Positions 17,699 to 26,871 are shown, numbered from the stretch's first letter. The stretch is DNA of 64,000 nt from Acidimicrobiales bacterium (GCA_041394185.1 JAWKIQ010000002.1:1116001-1180000); one strand, 5' to 3'. Translations and numbers: made by a program. Notes: generated from the sequence alone by a model not told the origin.

Positions 17699-18544
17699 AT
17701 GCCAACCACCGACATCCAGGCCATCGTCGAAGCGGGCTTCGACGAGATCGCATCGATCGGATCCGACACCACCGGTGACGTTCGTTACGCAGTGCTGCAG
17801 GCGTTGGATCTGCTCGACAGCGGCGAGTTGAGGGTCGCCGAGAAGGTCGGCGGTGAATGGGTTGTGAACGAGTGGGTCAAAAAGGCGGTGCTGTTGTCGT
17901 TTCGCCTGCACGACAACCAAGTCATCGGCGGCGGTCCGGGTCATGGAACCTGGTGGGACAAGGTGGCCTCGAAGTTCGACGGGTGGACGGCCGAGAGTTT
18001 CAAGGGCGGCGGGTTCAGAGCCGTTCCCACGGCCGTTGTTAGACATGGCGCGTACATAGGGCGCGATGTGGTGCTGATGCCCTCGTTCGTGAACATCGGC
18101 GCTTATGTCGGGTCGGGCACGATGATCGACACGTGGTCGACGGTGGGCTCGTGCGCCCAGGTCGGTGCCAACTGCCACATCTCGGGCGGGGTGGGCCTGG
18201 GCGGCGTTCTCGAGCCGCTACAGGCTCAGCCGGTCATCGTCGAGGACAACTGCTTCATCGGAGCGCGCTCGGAGGTGGCAGAAGGCGTGGTCGTCGGCGA
18301 GGGGTCTGTGCTGGCCATGGGTGTGTTCTTGTCGGCCAGCACCAAGATCGTCGATCGCAGCAGCGGTGAAGTGTTCACGGGCAAGGTGCCGCCCTACTCG
18401 GTGGTGGTGCCTGGCTCGATGCCAGGAGGCTCGCTTGCGGACGGCACGCCAGGGCCGTCGTTGTCATGCGCCGTCATCGTCAAGACGGTCGACCAGCAGA
18501 CCCGATCGAAGACCTCGATCAACGAACTGCTTCGGCACGGCTGA
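17699..18544 (+). CDS. dapD: Tetrahydrodipicolinate N-succinyltransferase
   Basis: This 281-residue left-handed beta-helix acyltransferase has hexapeptide-type repeats from about residue 110 to 230. DapD blocks are FRAVPTAVVRHGAYIG, MPSFVNIGAYVGSGTMIDTW and GVGLGGVLEPLQAQPV. It succinylates tetrahydrodipicolinate in the lysine and diaminopimelate pathway. lysC and asd of the same pathway lie 9-13 kb to the right but are not in the same operon. Its 3' end overlaps the convergent membrane gene by 26 bp. Confidence 0.95.
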   Translation: MPTTDIQAIVEAGFDEIASIGSDTTGDVRYAVLQALDLLDSGELRVAEKVGGEWVVNEWVKKAVLLSFRLHDNQVIGGGPGHGTWWDKVASKFDGWTAESFKGGGFRAVPTAVVRHGAYIGRDVVLMPSFVNIGAYVGSGTMIDTWSTVGSCAQVGANCHISGGVGLGGVLEPLQAQPVIVEDNCFIGARSEVAEGVVVGEGSVLAMGVFLSASTKIVDRSSGEVFTGKVPPYSVVVPGSMPGGSLADGTPGPSLSCAVIVKTVDQQTRSKTSINELLRHG

Positions 18545-19244
18545 CCCGCTGAGCTTCGCCTGTTGTTTCGGTGGCGAATCTCGTCACCGGGTCGACCGTG
18601 GTCGCCGCCCTGATCGTCGACGTTGCGATGTCGCGGGTCGTCAGAACGAAGTACAGGCTCCAGGCCAATACGCCCAGCAACTTGGCTCCGTCCTCGATGA
18701 GCAAGGTGTTGGGCCCAGATGGAAGCAACTGGTCGGCTGCCACCGAACCGAAGAAGGCTCCCAGCGCGGCCAACAGGACCAACCACCGGGTACGCAAGAC
18801 CTCGTCGATGAATCCCAGGAACCACAAGATGGCGGGGGCGACCACCAGCAGCATGGCGATCGCCTTCGGCACTCCGAGCACTTTGGGTATGACGCTCGAG
18901 TGCAGTCTCAGAAGGTCGTCAAGCAGCAGTATCGACGCCACCAACCCGCCCGCGGTCAGGAAGCGCCCCGCCGAAGGCCTGAGGGTCTGGAACGAGACCC
19001 AACCCCCGCCGAGCGCAGCCACCGCAGCAACCGTCCAGGCGAGGATTCCGACGTTGGACAGAACGCCGGCGTACCACGGGAGTCCCGATATGGCCGTGGT
19101 GTCGAGGAACAGCTCTTCGCGGGGGATTGCCGTCTGCAGGCCGGCCACGGCCAGGGCGGCGCCTCCGACCATCCACAACATCACCAGAGGCAGCACCAAC
19201 CGCAACTGGCGAGTCAGCGATATCTGTCGGCGACGATCTGACAC
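18519..19244 (-). CDS. Integral membrane protein of unknown function
   Basis: This 241-residue protein has a GTG start and about six hydrophobic helices spread over residues 12-205, with a charged, polar C-terminal tail. A conserved-looking segment ILLLDDLLRLHSS lies in the middle between helices. No catalytic or transport motif is recognised. It converges on dapD with a 26-bp overlap and is divergent from the exonuclease gene, 77 bp away. Confidence 0.65.
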   Translation of the reverse strand: MSDRRRQISLTRQLRLVLPLVMLWMVGGAALAVAGLQTAIPREELFLDTTAISGLPWYAGVLSNVGILAWTVAAVAALGGGWVSFQTLRPSAGRFLTAGGLVASILLLDDLLRLHSSVIPKVLGVPKAIAMLLVVAPAILWFLGFIDEVLRTRWLVLLAALGAFFGSVAADQLLPSGPNTLLIEDGAKLLGVLAWSLYFVLTTRDIATSTIRAATTVDPVTRFATETTGEAQRVSRAEAVR

Positions 19245-19321
19245 CCCCTCCGATCGGAGGGTTGGCGGTCGTTGTTGAGGTTCTGCGAGCGCGTATGGCC
19301 AGTGCGTGCAAGCATCGGTTG

Positions 19322-20200
19322 ATGGACGTTCACCTCATCGATGGCACCTACGAGCTCTTCCGGTATTACTTCGCCCTGCCTTCACACGTCACCGGAGACG
19401 GTCGGGAGGTCGGTGCCATTCGCGGTGTGCTGGGCAGTGTCCTCGGATTGATCGAAGACGGCGCGACCCACGTAGGGGTCGCAACCGACCACGTCGTCGA
19501 GAGCTTCCGCAACGAGCTGTGGGCCGGGTACAAGGACAGCTCGGGGATGGAGGCAGCCATCCTCGAACAGTTTCATCCCCTCGAGGAAGCCCTTCGAGCC
19601 ATGGGGGTGACGGTATGGCCCATGGTCGAGTTCGAGGCCGACGATGCACTTGGTGCGGCCGCAGCGATGGCGTCGGCCGACGAGCGGGTCGATCGAGTGT
19701 TCATCTGCACGCCAGACAAGGACCTGGGCCAGTGTGTCGGCGGCAAGGTGGTTCAGCTCGACAGGCGCAAGGGCGTCGTCTACGACGCGGCCGCCGTCAA
19801 GGACAAGTTCGGCGTCGAACCGGCGTCGATCGCCGACTATCTGGCGTTGGTGGGCGACTCCGCCGACGGTTTTCCTGGGCTGGCGGGATGGGGGGCCAAG
19901 TCGGCTGCGACCGTGCTGGCGCGCTACGGCAAGATCGAACAGATTCCCCTCGACTCGGCCGAGTGGGACGTCAACGTTCGCGGCGCCGCAAAACTGGCCG
20001 CCACGTTGGCCCAAGACTTCGAGCTGGCACTGTTGTTTCGGCGCATCGCCACGATCGAAACCGATGCGCCGGTCAGCGCCTCGGTGGACGAGATGTGCTG
20101 GAGGGGTGCTGGGCCCGAGTTCGGTGAACTCGCCGCCGCTCTCGATGCGCCTGGGCTGGCCGAGCGCGCGCAGCGGGCGGCAAGCCGGACCAAGGGGTAG
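19322..20200 (+). CDS. Stand-alone 5'-3' exonuclease (PolA N-domain/FEN-like)
   Basis: This 292-residue protein corresponds to the flap-endonuclease domain of DNA polymerase I without polymerase. The opening VHLIDGTYELFRYYFA, acidic metal sites in EFEADDALGA and CTPDKDLGQCV, and the helix-3-turn-helix PASIADYLALVGDSADGFPGLAGWGAKSA are clear. These proteins remove 5' flaps and RNA primers. An ATG at 19295 is a possible alternative start, but the family N-terminus favours 19322. Confidence 0.85.
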   Translation: MDVHLIDGTYELFRYYFALPSHVTGDGREVGAIRGVLGSVLGLIEDGATHVGVATDHVVESFRNELWAGYKDSSGMEAAILEQFHPLEEALRAMGVTVWPMVEFEADDALGAAAAMASADERVDRVFICTPDKDLGQCVGGKVVQLDRRKGVVYDAAAVKDKFGVEPASIADYLALVGDSADGFPGLAGWGAKSAATVLARYGKIEQIPLDSAEWDVNVRGAAKLAATLAQDFELALLFRRIATIETDAPVSASVDEMCWRGAGPEFGELAAALDAPGLAERAQRAASRTKG

Positions 20201-20209
20201 CGTTGCGCC

Positions 20210-20566
20210 ATGCTCGGGGGAATACACCACGTCTCGATAAACGTCGACGATGCGGCCACCTGCAGTCGTTTCTACGCCGAAGTGCTGGGGTTGCGCCAGA
20301 TCGACCGTCCCGACTTCGGTTTCCCCGGAGCATGGTTCGAGGCGGCCAACGGGGTGCAGGTTCATCTCATACAGATCGAGGGGTGGGTTGCACCCAAGGG
20401 ACAACACTTCGCCTTTGCTGTCGATGACGTCGAAGCGGCAGTGGCACAACTTCGTGGCCGGGGTGTTCAGGTCGGCGACCCTGTGCCCATCCCCGGAGCC
20501 GGCCGTCAAGCGTTTCTCGACGATCCCGCAGGTAACCGTTTGGAGCTCAATCAGTCATCGGTTTGA
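20210..20566 (+). CDS. VOC/glyoxalase superfamily protein
   Basis: This 118-residue protein is a two-module beta-alpha-beta-beta-beta fold of the vicinal oxygen chelate family: GIHHVSINVDDAATCSRFY opens the first half and HFAFAVDDVEAAVAQLR the second, ending with FLDDPAGNRLEL. Candidate metal ligands are H6/H7, H74-like histidines and E114. Members include glyoxalase, dioxygenases and resistance proteins. It follows the exonuclease gene by 9 bp; substrate is unknown. Confidence 0.8.
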   Translation: MLGGIHHVSINVDDAATCSRFYAEVLGLRQIDRPDFGFPGAWFEAANGVQVHLIQIEGWVAPKGQHFAFAVDDVEAAVAQLRGRGVQVGDPVPIPGAGRQAFLDDPAGNRLELNQSSV

Positions 20567-20725
20567 CCTTTTGCTGAAATCGAGCCGCATGGGCGACGCG
20601 GTGCTGGTCCTCGGGCTCATCGTCGTGCTGCAGTTCGAGTGTTACCGAAGACGATTGCCTGTCGCCGGGCACAGAGTCTGAGTCGAGATTCTGCGAGTCT
20701 CGCCGAACGGCTACGATCCACCACC

Positions 20726-22279
20726 GTGTCGAGCAACATGGAACGCCGAATAGCCGAGTTGGCCGAGCGTCGTGAGGCGGCGCTCCACGCCGGATCCGAG
20801 CGGGCGGTGCAGCGCCAACACGACAAGGGCAAGCTGCTGGCTCGCGAGCGCATCGAGCGTCTGCTCGACCCCGGCTCTTTCAACGAACTCGACCTGCTGG
20901 CGCGGCACCGCGCCCACGATGTCGGCTTGGCCGAGCGTCCCTACACCGACGGTGTCATCACCGGCTGGGGCACCGTCGACGGTCGCAAGGTGTTCGTGTT
21001 CTCCCAGGACTTCACCGTGTTCGGTGGCGCTCTCGGCGAGGTATTTGCCGAGAAGATCCACAAGGTCATGGATCTGGCCGAGTCGGTCGGGGCCCCGATG
21101 ATCGGGCTCAACGACGGCGCCGGCGCCCGCATTCAAGAGGGTGTGGTGTCGTTGGCCAGCTACGGCGGGATCTTCCGTCGCAACGTGAAAGCATCGGGTG
21201 TCATCCCCCAGATCTCGGTGATCCTCGGGCCGTGCGCCGGTGGGGCTGTGTACTCGCCGGCCATGACCGATTTCATCTTCATGGTGCGCGAAACGTCGCA
21301 CATGTTCATCACCGGCCCCGACGTGGTCAAGACCGTCACCGGCGAAGACGTCACCCTCGAAGAACTGGGTGGCGCACAGTCGCACTCCAGCAAGTCCGGT
21401 GTCGCCACCTTCGTCGCCGACGACGAAGAACACGTACTCGACGAGGTCAGGTATCTGCTGGGATTCCTGCCGTCGAACAACCTCGAACTGCCGCCCTACG
21501 AGGAACCGACCGACGACCCCGACCGCGCCTGCGACGGCCTGGCCGCGATCATGCCCGACTCGCCCAACGTGCCATACGACATGCGGGCCGTCATCCACGA
21601 GGTCGTCGACGACGGTGACTTCATGGAATATCACGCTTCTTTCGGCGGCAGCATCGTGTGTGGCTTCGCTCGAATCGACGGCCATCCGGTAGGCGTCGTC
21701 GGCAACCAGCCCCTCGTTTTGGCCGGAGTCCTCGACATCGAGTCGTCTGAGAAGGCGGCCCGGTTCGTTCGCTTCTGCGATGCGTTCAACCTGCCCCTGC
21801 TGACCTTCGTCGACGTGCCCGGGTTCCTGCCCGGCGTCGACCAAGAACACGGCGGAATCATCCGCCACGGGGCCAAGCTGCTCTATGCCTACTGCGAGGC
21901 GACCGTGCCACGCATCCAGGTCATCACGCGCAAGGCCTACGGCGGTGCTTACGTGGTGATGGACAGCAAGTCGGTTGGCTCGGACCTGGCGCTCGCTTGG
22001 CCCACGGCCGAGCTGGCGGTCATGGGCCCCCAGGGTGCTGTGGAGGTCCTGTACAGGCGCGAGCTGCAGCAGGCCGCCGATCCGGTCAAGCGCCGCGACG
22101 AGCTGGTTTCCGAGTACACCGAGAAGTACGCCAACCCGTACCTGGCAGCCGAGCGTGGCTACGTCGACGACGTCATCGATCCCGTCGACACCCGGCGTCG
22201 AGTGGTCGCGGGCTTCCGCATGCTTCGCACCAAGCGCGAGCAGCTGCCCAAGCGCAAGCACGGCAACGTGCCCCTCTAG
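20726..22279 (+). CDS. pccB: Acyl-CoA carboxylase beta (carboxyltransferase) subunit, propionyl-CoA type
   Basis: This 517-residue carboxyltransferase transfers CO2 from carboxybiotin to an acyl-CoA. The two crotonase-like halves are visible: LNDGAGARIQEGV with CAGGAVYSPAMTDF in the first, and VDVPGFLPGVDQEHGGIIRHGAK with KAYGGAYVVM in the second. Full length and KRKHGNVPL-type end match actinobacterial propionyl/methylmalonyl type subunits. The start is a GTG at 20726; an ATG four codons later is an alternative. TACGAT lies 10 bases upstream, so the transcript may be leaderless. The biotin carboxylase subunit is not in the window. Confidence 0.9.
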   Translation: MSSNMERRIAELAERREAALHAGSERAVQRQHDKGKLLARERIERLLDPGSFNELDLLARHRAHDVGLAERPYTDGVITGWGTVDGRKVFVFSQDFTVFGGALGEVFAEKIHKVMDLAESVGAPMIGLNDGAGARIQEGVVSLASYGGIFRRNVKASGVIPQISVILGPCAGGAVYSPAMTDFIFMVRETSHMFITGPDVVKTVTGEDVTLEELGGAQSHSSKSGVATFVADDEEHVLDEVRYLLGFLPSNNLELPPYEEPTDDPDRACDGLAAIMPDSPNVPYDMRAVIHEVVDDGDFMEYHASFGGSIVCGFARIDGHPVGVVGNQPLVLAGVLDIESSEKAARFVRFCDAFNLPLLTFVDVPGFLPGVDQEHGGIIRHGAKLLYAYCEATVPRIQVITRKAYGGAYVVMDSKSVGSDLALAWPTAELAVMGPQGAVEVLYRRELQQAADPVKRRDELVSEYTEKYANPYLAAERGYVDDVIDPVDTRRRVVAGFRMLRTKREQLPKRKHGNVPL

Positions 22280-22291
22280 CCGACCCCTCCA

Positions 22292-22495
22292 GTGGACAAG
22301 GTGCAAGTTGCCATGACGGCCTATTCGATCCAGCCGGTTCCGACCGAAGAGCAAGCTGCAGCGATAGTTGCGGCCCTCGAGTTCCTGACCCCGGTGGCCA
22401 CGTCGGCACAAGCCCCTGTCTTGCCCGATGTGGCCTGGCGCTTCAGCGGTCGCAGCTGGACTTCGCAGATGGGCTGGCCTGCGCGAGCGCGTTGA
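22292..22495 (+). CDS. Small acyl-CoA carboxylase epsilon-like protein
   Basis: This 67-residue protein has a GTG start 12 bp after the carboxylase beta gene. It contains TEEQAAAIVAALE, a helical segment typical of actinobacterial carboxylase epsilon subunits (usually written DEELAALVAVL), and ends with a WRFSGRSW aromatic/basic tail like those seen at the C-terminus of such peptides. The role would be to hold the biotin carboxylase and carboxyltransferase parts together. The assignment is based on these short motifs and on position. Confidence 0.6.
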   Translation: MDKVQVAMTAYSIQPVPTEEQAAAIVAALEFLTPVATSAQAPVLPDVAWRFSGRSWTSQMGWPARAR

Positions 22496-22507
22496 GCACC
22501 CCGGTAC

Positions 22508-23218
22508 CTACTCTGCGAACGCGACTTCGATGCGGTCTTGAGGCCATTCGCGTGCACGCGTCAAAGCCCCATCGGCTTGCGCCTGGAGTTCGGTGGCGTC
22601 CATGGCATGGGCTGGATAACACGCAACCCCCGCCCAGACGCTCATCGACATCTGCTCGCTGAACGCCCGGCGCAGGCGCTCGACGACCCAGATTGCGCCA
22701 CTTTCGGGGGTGTCTTCCAGAATCAGTGCCGCGTCGTCATCTCCCAGCACGAACGCGCTGTCGCACTCGCGCAGGGTCTCGGCGATGATCGAGGCGACGG
22801 TGGTGTCCTGAGCGGGTGCCGAGACCTCGACGCCTGCCATGCGTATCCGAACCACGGCCACGGGCTTCAAAAACCTGCGGGCCGATGTGACCCTGCTGCG
22901 AACCGCCAGATCGAAGTACTCGCCGCTGAGCAATTCACCCTGAATCACGGCCGCCTGTGAGGGCACGACCACATTGGGCATCTCGGTTGCCTGCAACTGC
23001 TTGGGCTCTGGCGAGATGGCTGCCGATGACCGCCTCATTCCGCCGATGCCTGCCGCAAGTGCACACATTCCGGCGGCCAATCCCAGGCCCGGAGCCTCGA
23101 AGAACAGACCGGCGACACCCAGGGCAAGACCCACGACTCCGATGCTCGGCCACACCAGAACGATGTGGTCGGCAACTCGGGAAGATTCGCGTTCGGCCGT
23201 TATGGGGTCCAGCGCCAC
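22508..23218 (-). CDS. Membrane-anchored degenerate GGDEF-like domain protein
   Basis: The protein is 236 residues from a GTG preceded by GAGGAAG. Residues about 20-65 form two hydrophobic helices. The rest follows the order of a diguanylate cyclase fold: a YFDLAVRSRVTSARR helix, a PVAVVRIRM strand, an LRECDSAFVLGDDDAALIL core, and a SVWAGVACYPAHAMDATEL end. The signature GG(D/E)EF is GDDDA here, so cyclase activity is unlikely and a nucleotide-sensing or scaffold role is possible. It is 61 bp downstream of the mutase gene, same strand. Confidence 0.6.
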   Translation of the reverse strand: MALDPITAERESSRVADHIVLVWPSIGVVGLALGVAGLFFEAPGLGLAAGMCALAAGIGGMRRSSAAISPEPKQLQATEMPNVVVPSQAAVIQGELLSGEYFDLAVRSRVTSARRFLKPVAVVRIRMAGVEVSAPAQDTTVASIIAETLRECDSAFVLGDDDAALILEDTPESGAIWVVERLRRAFSEQMSMSVWAGVACYPAHAMDATELQAQADGALTRAREWPQDRIEVAFAE

Positions 23219-23279
23219 ATCTTCCTCGTCGACCAGCGCAGGGGTCGCCTCAAGGTTTTGGCCCTGCGCTGGTTTGGGT

Positions 23280-25223
23280 CTAGGCGCCGTCGGACCTGGT
23301 GGTCTCGACCAGATCGGCAATGTCGGACATGATCGAACCCAGATCGTGATCGGTCGGCGTATAAACACGCGCAACGCCGGCCTCGATCAGTACGGCGCGG
23401 TCTTCGTCGGGGATGATGCCACCGACGATCACGGGAGCTTCCACACCCAGGGCTCGAACCTTGGCCACCACCTCGGGGACTGCGTGCAGGTGCGAGCCAG
23501 ACAGGATCGATATGCCTATGACGTCGACGTCTTCGTCGCGTGCTGCTATCGCGATCTGGTCGGGCGTGGTTCGTATGCCGTGATAGATGACCTCCATGCC
23601 CGCGTCGCGCGCGGCGATGGCTACCTGCTCGGCTCCGTTCGAGTGGCCGTCGAGGCCGGGCTTGGCTACCAAGAACCTGGGCGGGCCGTCGGGCCACCCC
23701 GAGATCCTGTCGGCGATCGAGCGAAGGTCGCCTGAGGTGACCGTGGGTGCCCCGACACCGGTCGGCGCGCGGTACTCACCAAAGACCGAGCGCAGAACGT
23801 CGGCCCATTCGCCCGTGGTTACACCGGCTTCGGCGGCGGCGATGGTCGGCTCCATGATGTTCGAACCGTCTTCGGCGGCCTGTCGCACCGACGCCAGCGC
23901 CGCGTCGACAGCAGCCTGATCGCGGTTGGCCTTCCAGCGTCGCACGTCGGCGATGAGGGTGGGTTCGACCTCGGGGTCGACCTTCAGGATCCTGTCGCCG
24001 CCACTCAAAGGCGACGCCTCGGTTTCGGTGAAGGCGTTGACACCTACGACCATCTGGTCGCCGGACTCTATGCGGCGCATACGTTGCGTGTGTGACTGCA
24101 CCAGCCTCGATTTCAGCTCGGCGATGGCGGCGAACGCCCCACCCATCTCGGCGATCTCGTCCATCTCGGCGAGTGCGTCGGTGATCAGCTGTGCGGTCTT
24201 GGCCTCGATCACGTGTGACCCGTCGAAGATGTCTTCGTTCTCGAGCAGGTCGCTTTCGTAGGCCAACACCTGCTGCATCCGAAGTGACCACTGCTGGTCC
24301 CACGGGGTCGGCAGACCCAGGGCCTCGTTCCACGCTGGTAGCTGTATCGACCGCGCCCGGGCGGCCTTGGACAGCGTGACCCCCAACATCTCCAGCACAA
24401 TGCGCTGAACGTTGTTTTCGGGCTGAGGTTCGGTGAGGCCCAGCGAGTTGACCTGCACTCCGTACCTGAACCGGCGCATCTTGGGGTCTTCGATGCCATA
24501 ACGCTGGGCCGTGATCTGGTCCCACATCTGGGTGAAGGCCCGCATCTTGCAGACCTCCTCGACGAACCGGATACCCGAGTTGACGAAGAACGAGATCGAG
24601 CCGACCACCGCCGGGAAACGATCGGCCGGCACCTGGCCACTGTCGCGGACGGCGTCCAGGATGTCGATTGCCGTCGCAAGCGAGAATGCAATCTCTTGAA
24701 CTGGTGTGGCTCCGGCTTCCTGCAAGTGATAGCTGCAGATGTTTATCGGGTTCCACTTGGGGACATGTGTCGAGCAGTAGGCGATCATGTCGACGATCAG
24801 GCGACGCGAGTGCTCGGGCGGGAAGATGTAGGTGCCCCGGCTGAGGTATTCCTTGACGATGTCGTTCTGGGTGGTGCCCCTAAGCGCGGTCGATTCGATG
24901 CCGTTGCGCCTTGCATGGGCGATGTATTGCGCCAGCAGCCATGCTGCGGTGGCGTTGATCGTCATCGAAGTGTTCATCTGATCGAGCGGTATTCCGTCGA
25001 AGAGAGCATCGATGTGACCCGAGTGCGCCACCGGAACCCCGACCTTGCCGACCTCGCCCGCCGCCAACGGGTGGTCGGGGTCGTAGCCGGTCTGGGTTGG
25101 CAGATCGAAGGCCACCGACAGCCCGGTTTGGCCCTTTGCCAGGTTGGTTCTGTAGAGCCGATTCGAGGCCTCTGCGGTCGAGTGGCCCGAATAGGTGCGC
25201 ATCAGCCACGGTCTGTCGGTCAT
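23280..25223 (-). CDS. meaA: B12-dependent acyl-CoA mutase, MeaA/ethylmalonyl-CoA mutase type
   Basis: This 647-residue single-chain mutase has a TIM-barrel substrate domain (RTYSGHSTAEASN, SVAFDLPTQTGYD, NTSMTINATA, SYHLQEAGAT, LPAWNEALGLP) and a C-terminal cobalamin domain with the base-off motif DGHSNG at 525-530. The short N-terminus and the fused B12 domain are like Streptomyces MeaA and ethylmalonyl-CoA mutase rather than the two-subunit methylmalonyl-CoA mutase. It isomerises a branched to a linear acyl-CoA. A carboxylase beta gene upstream and a hydroxyacyl-CoA dehydrogenase nearby fit C3-C5 acyl-CoA assimilation. Start is the ATG at 25223. Confidence 0.85.
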   Translation of the reverse strand: MTDRPWLMRTYSGHSTAEASNRLYRTNLAKGQTGLSVAFDLPTQTGYDPDHPLAAGEVGKVGVPVAHSGHIDALFDGIPLDQMNTSMTINATAAWLLAQYIAHARRNGIESTALRGTTQNDIVKEYLSRGTYIFPPEHSRRLIVDMIAYCSTHVPKWNPINICSYHLQEAGATPVQEIAFSLATAIDILDAVRDSGQVPADRFPAVVGSISFFVNSGIRFVEEVCKMRAFTQMWDQITAQRYGIEDPKMRRFRYGVQVNSLGLTEPQPENNVQRIVLEMLGVTLSKAARARSIQLPAWNEALGLPTPWDQQWSLRMQQVLAYESDLLENEDIFDGSHVIEAKTAQLITDALAEMDEIAEMGGAFAAIAELKSRLVQSHTQRMRRIESGDQMVVGVNAFTETEASPLSGGDRILKVDPEVEPTLIADVRRWKANRDQAAVDAALASVRQAAEDGSNIMEPTIAAAEAGVTTGEWADVLRSVFGEYRAPTGVGAPTVTSGDLRSIADRISGWPDGPPRFLVAKPGLDGHSNGAEQVAIAARDAGMEVIYHGIRTTPDQIAIAARDEDVDVIGISILSGSHLHAVPEVVAKVRALGVEAPVIVGGIIPDEDRAVLIEAGVARVYTPTDHDLGSIMSDIADLVETTRSDGA

Positions 25224-25269
25224 GAGGACTGCCTTTCCGCTGGCTTGCGATAGCCCAGCGCGCATGAGG

Positions 25270-25986
25270 TCAGGTACGGGCGGCGAACACCATCGGCTGG
25301 CGCCAAACAGCGGCCAGTGGCCTGGCAACTGCTGCCTCGAGCAGCTCGACGTAGTCCTTGCGGTCTATCTCGACCGCGCCGAGGCTTCGCAGGTGTGGTG
25401 TGGGCCATTGAACGTCCAGCAGGGCGCCACCGGTGGCCTTCATCGCATCGACCAGGGCCACCAAAGCCACCTTCGAGGCGTCGTTGGCCCGATGGAACAT
25501 CGACTCGCCCGCAAAGAATGCGCCGATGGCCACTCCGTAGAGTCCGCCCACCAGTTCGTCGCCGTCCCAGGTCTCGATGCTGTGAGCCCAGCCGGCGCGG
25601 TGCAGTTCGGTGTAGGCGTCGATGATTGGCTGGTTGATCCAACCGTGTGGCCGGCTGGGGTCGGCACACGCGGTGATCACCTCTTCGAAGGCCCGGTTCA
25701 TCGTGACGTTGTAGCGGCGACACGACTGCCGAAGCGATTTTGAGACCTTCAACCGCGACAGCGGGATGATCGCCCGTGGGTCGGGCGACCACCAACCGAT
25801 GGTGCGCCCCAGTGGCATGGGGAACAGCCCTGTTCGGTACGCATACAACAAGGTTCCGGGCTCGAGGTCGGCACCGGCACCGACCAGACCGTTTGGGTCG
25901 GCGGTGTCGGGTGGTGGAAAGGACCATCGGGTGGGTGGGGGCTCGATCGGCTCGCTGCCCGGGTCCGTGTGTGCGCCTCGAATCAC
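25270..25986 (-). CDS. aat: Leucyl/phenylalanyl-tRNA-protein transferase
   Basis: This 238-residue protein has a GTG start. Family blocks are GLVGAGADLEPGTLLYAYRTGLFPM, GWWSPDPRAIIPL, HGWINQPIIDAYTELHRAGWAHSIE (both visible in sequence) and GALLDVQWPTPHLRSLGA. It adds Leu or Phe from tRNA to proteins with N-terminal Lys or Arg, making them ClpS/ClpAP substrates. It lies 23 bp downstream of the dehydrogenase gene and 46 bp upstream of meaA on the same strand. Confidence 0.93.
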   Translation of the reverse strand: MIRGAHTDPGSEPIEPPPTRWSFPPPDTADPNGLVGAGADLEPGTLLYAYRTGLFPMPLGRTIGWWSPDPRAIIPLSRLKVSKSLRQSCRRYNVTMNRAFEEVITACADPSRPHGWINQPIIDAYTELHRAGWAHSIETWDGDELVGGLYGVAIGAFFAGESMFHRANDASKVALVALVDAMKATGGALLDVQWPTPHLRSLGAVEIDRKDYVELLEAAVARPLAAVWRQPMVFAART

Positions 25987-26009
25987 ATCGCAATGTTGCC
26001 ACGGACTGG

Positions 26010-26852
26010 TCAGCCGTAGCTATGGAATCCCTTGCCCGACTTGCGACCCAGTTGGCCCGCCGACACCATCCGGCGCAGAGTGGGGGCTGGGGCGTAGTTG
26101 GGGTCGGCGAACTCGGCGTAGAGAGCGTCGAGGATGGCCACCGTGGTGTCCAGGCCCACAAGGTCGAGCAGTTCGAGTGGGCCCATCGGAAAGCCACACC
26201 CGCCCTTCATGGCACGGTCGATGCCAGCGGCGTCGGACATACCTCGCTCGAACATCTTGACGGCGTTGTTCAGGTAGGGGAACAGAAGTGCGTTGACGAT
26301 GAAACCGGCCTCGTCGTGAACCTGGACCACGTCCTTGCCACAGCTCTCGGCGAACTCGACGGCGGTCTGGATGGTCGAGTCCGATGCGGTTATGGGCCGT
26401 ACGATCTCGACCAGCTTCATCACCGGTGCTGGGTTGAAGAAGTGGATTCCGCACACACGCTCGGGGTGCAGGGTCGCCATTGCCATGTCGACCACGGGCA
26501 AGGTCGAGGTGTTGGTCGCGATGATGGTGTCTGGCCTGCACACCTCGCCCAGGTACTCGAACATCTCGAGCTTGGTCGGCAGGTCCTCGACGATCGATTC
26601 GATCACCAGGTCGCAATCGTGCAGGTCGCCCAGGTGAGCCGTGGCCGTGATTCGGTCGAGAATCTCATCTGCCTGTTCACGGGTGATGCGCTCTCGGCCC
26701 ACCTGTCTCTCGAGCGATTTGGCAGTCTTTTGGACCGTGGCGTGGGCGGTTTCTTCGACGCGCGACCTCAGCACCACGTCGTGGCCTGCGCTGGCGGCCA
26801 ACTCGGCGATTCCCGAGCCCATGATTCCTGAGCCGACTACTCCGATACGCAT
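26010..26852 (-). CDS. 3-Hydroxybutyryl-CoA dehydrogenase
   Basis: This 280-residue NAD(P)-dependent dehydrogenase starts with the Rossmann motif GVVGSGIMGSGIAE (residues 4-17). The catalytic region GIHFFNPAPVMKLVEIV contains the catalytic histidine, paired with the glutamate in LVEIV. The C-terminal domain GFIVNALLFPYLNNAV and GCGFPMGPLELLDLVGLD are typical of single-domain PaaH/HbdA enzymes. It oxidises 3-hydroxyacyl-CoA, or reduces acetoacetyl-CoA. It probably leads a transcription unit with aat and meaA, preceded by a palindromic operator-like site. Confidence 0.9.
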   Translation of the reverse strand: MRIGVVGSGIMGSGIAELAASAGHDVVLRSRVEETAHATVQKTAKSLERQVGRERITREQADEILDRITATAHLGDLHDCDLVIESIVEDLPTKLEMFEYLGEVCRPDTIIATNTSTLPVVDMAMATLHPERVCGIHFFNPAPVMKLVEIVRPITASDSTIQTAVEFAESCGKDVVQVHDEAGFIVNALLFPYLNNAVKMFERGMSDAAGIDRAMKGGCGFPMGPLELLDLVGLDTTVAILDALYAEFADPNYAPAPTLRRMVSAGQLGRKSGKGFHSYG

Positions 26853-26871
26853 CTTGCACCCCTAATGCAAC

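Noticed and set aside
20589..20681. Possible 30-residue hydrophobic peptide (MGDAVLVLGLIVV...) in the gap before pccB
   Set aside because: No convincing ribosome binding site, very short, and the stretch also fits an ordinary promoter region; conservation cannot be judged here.
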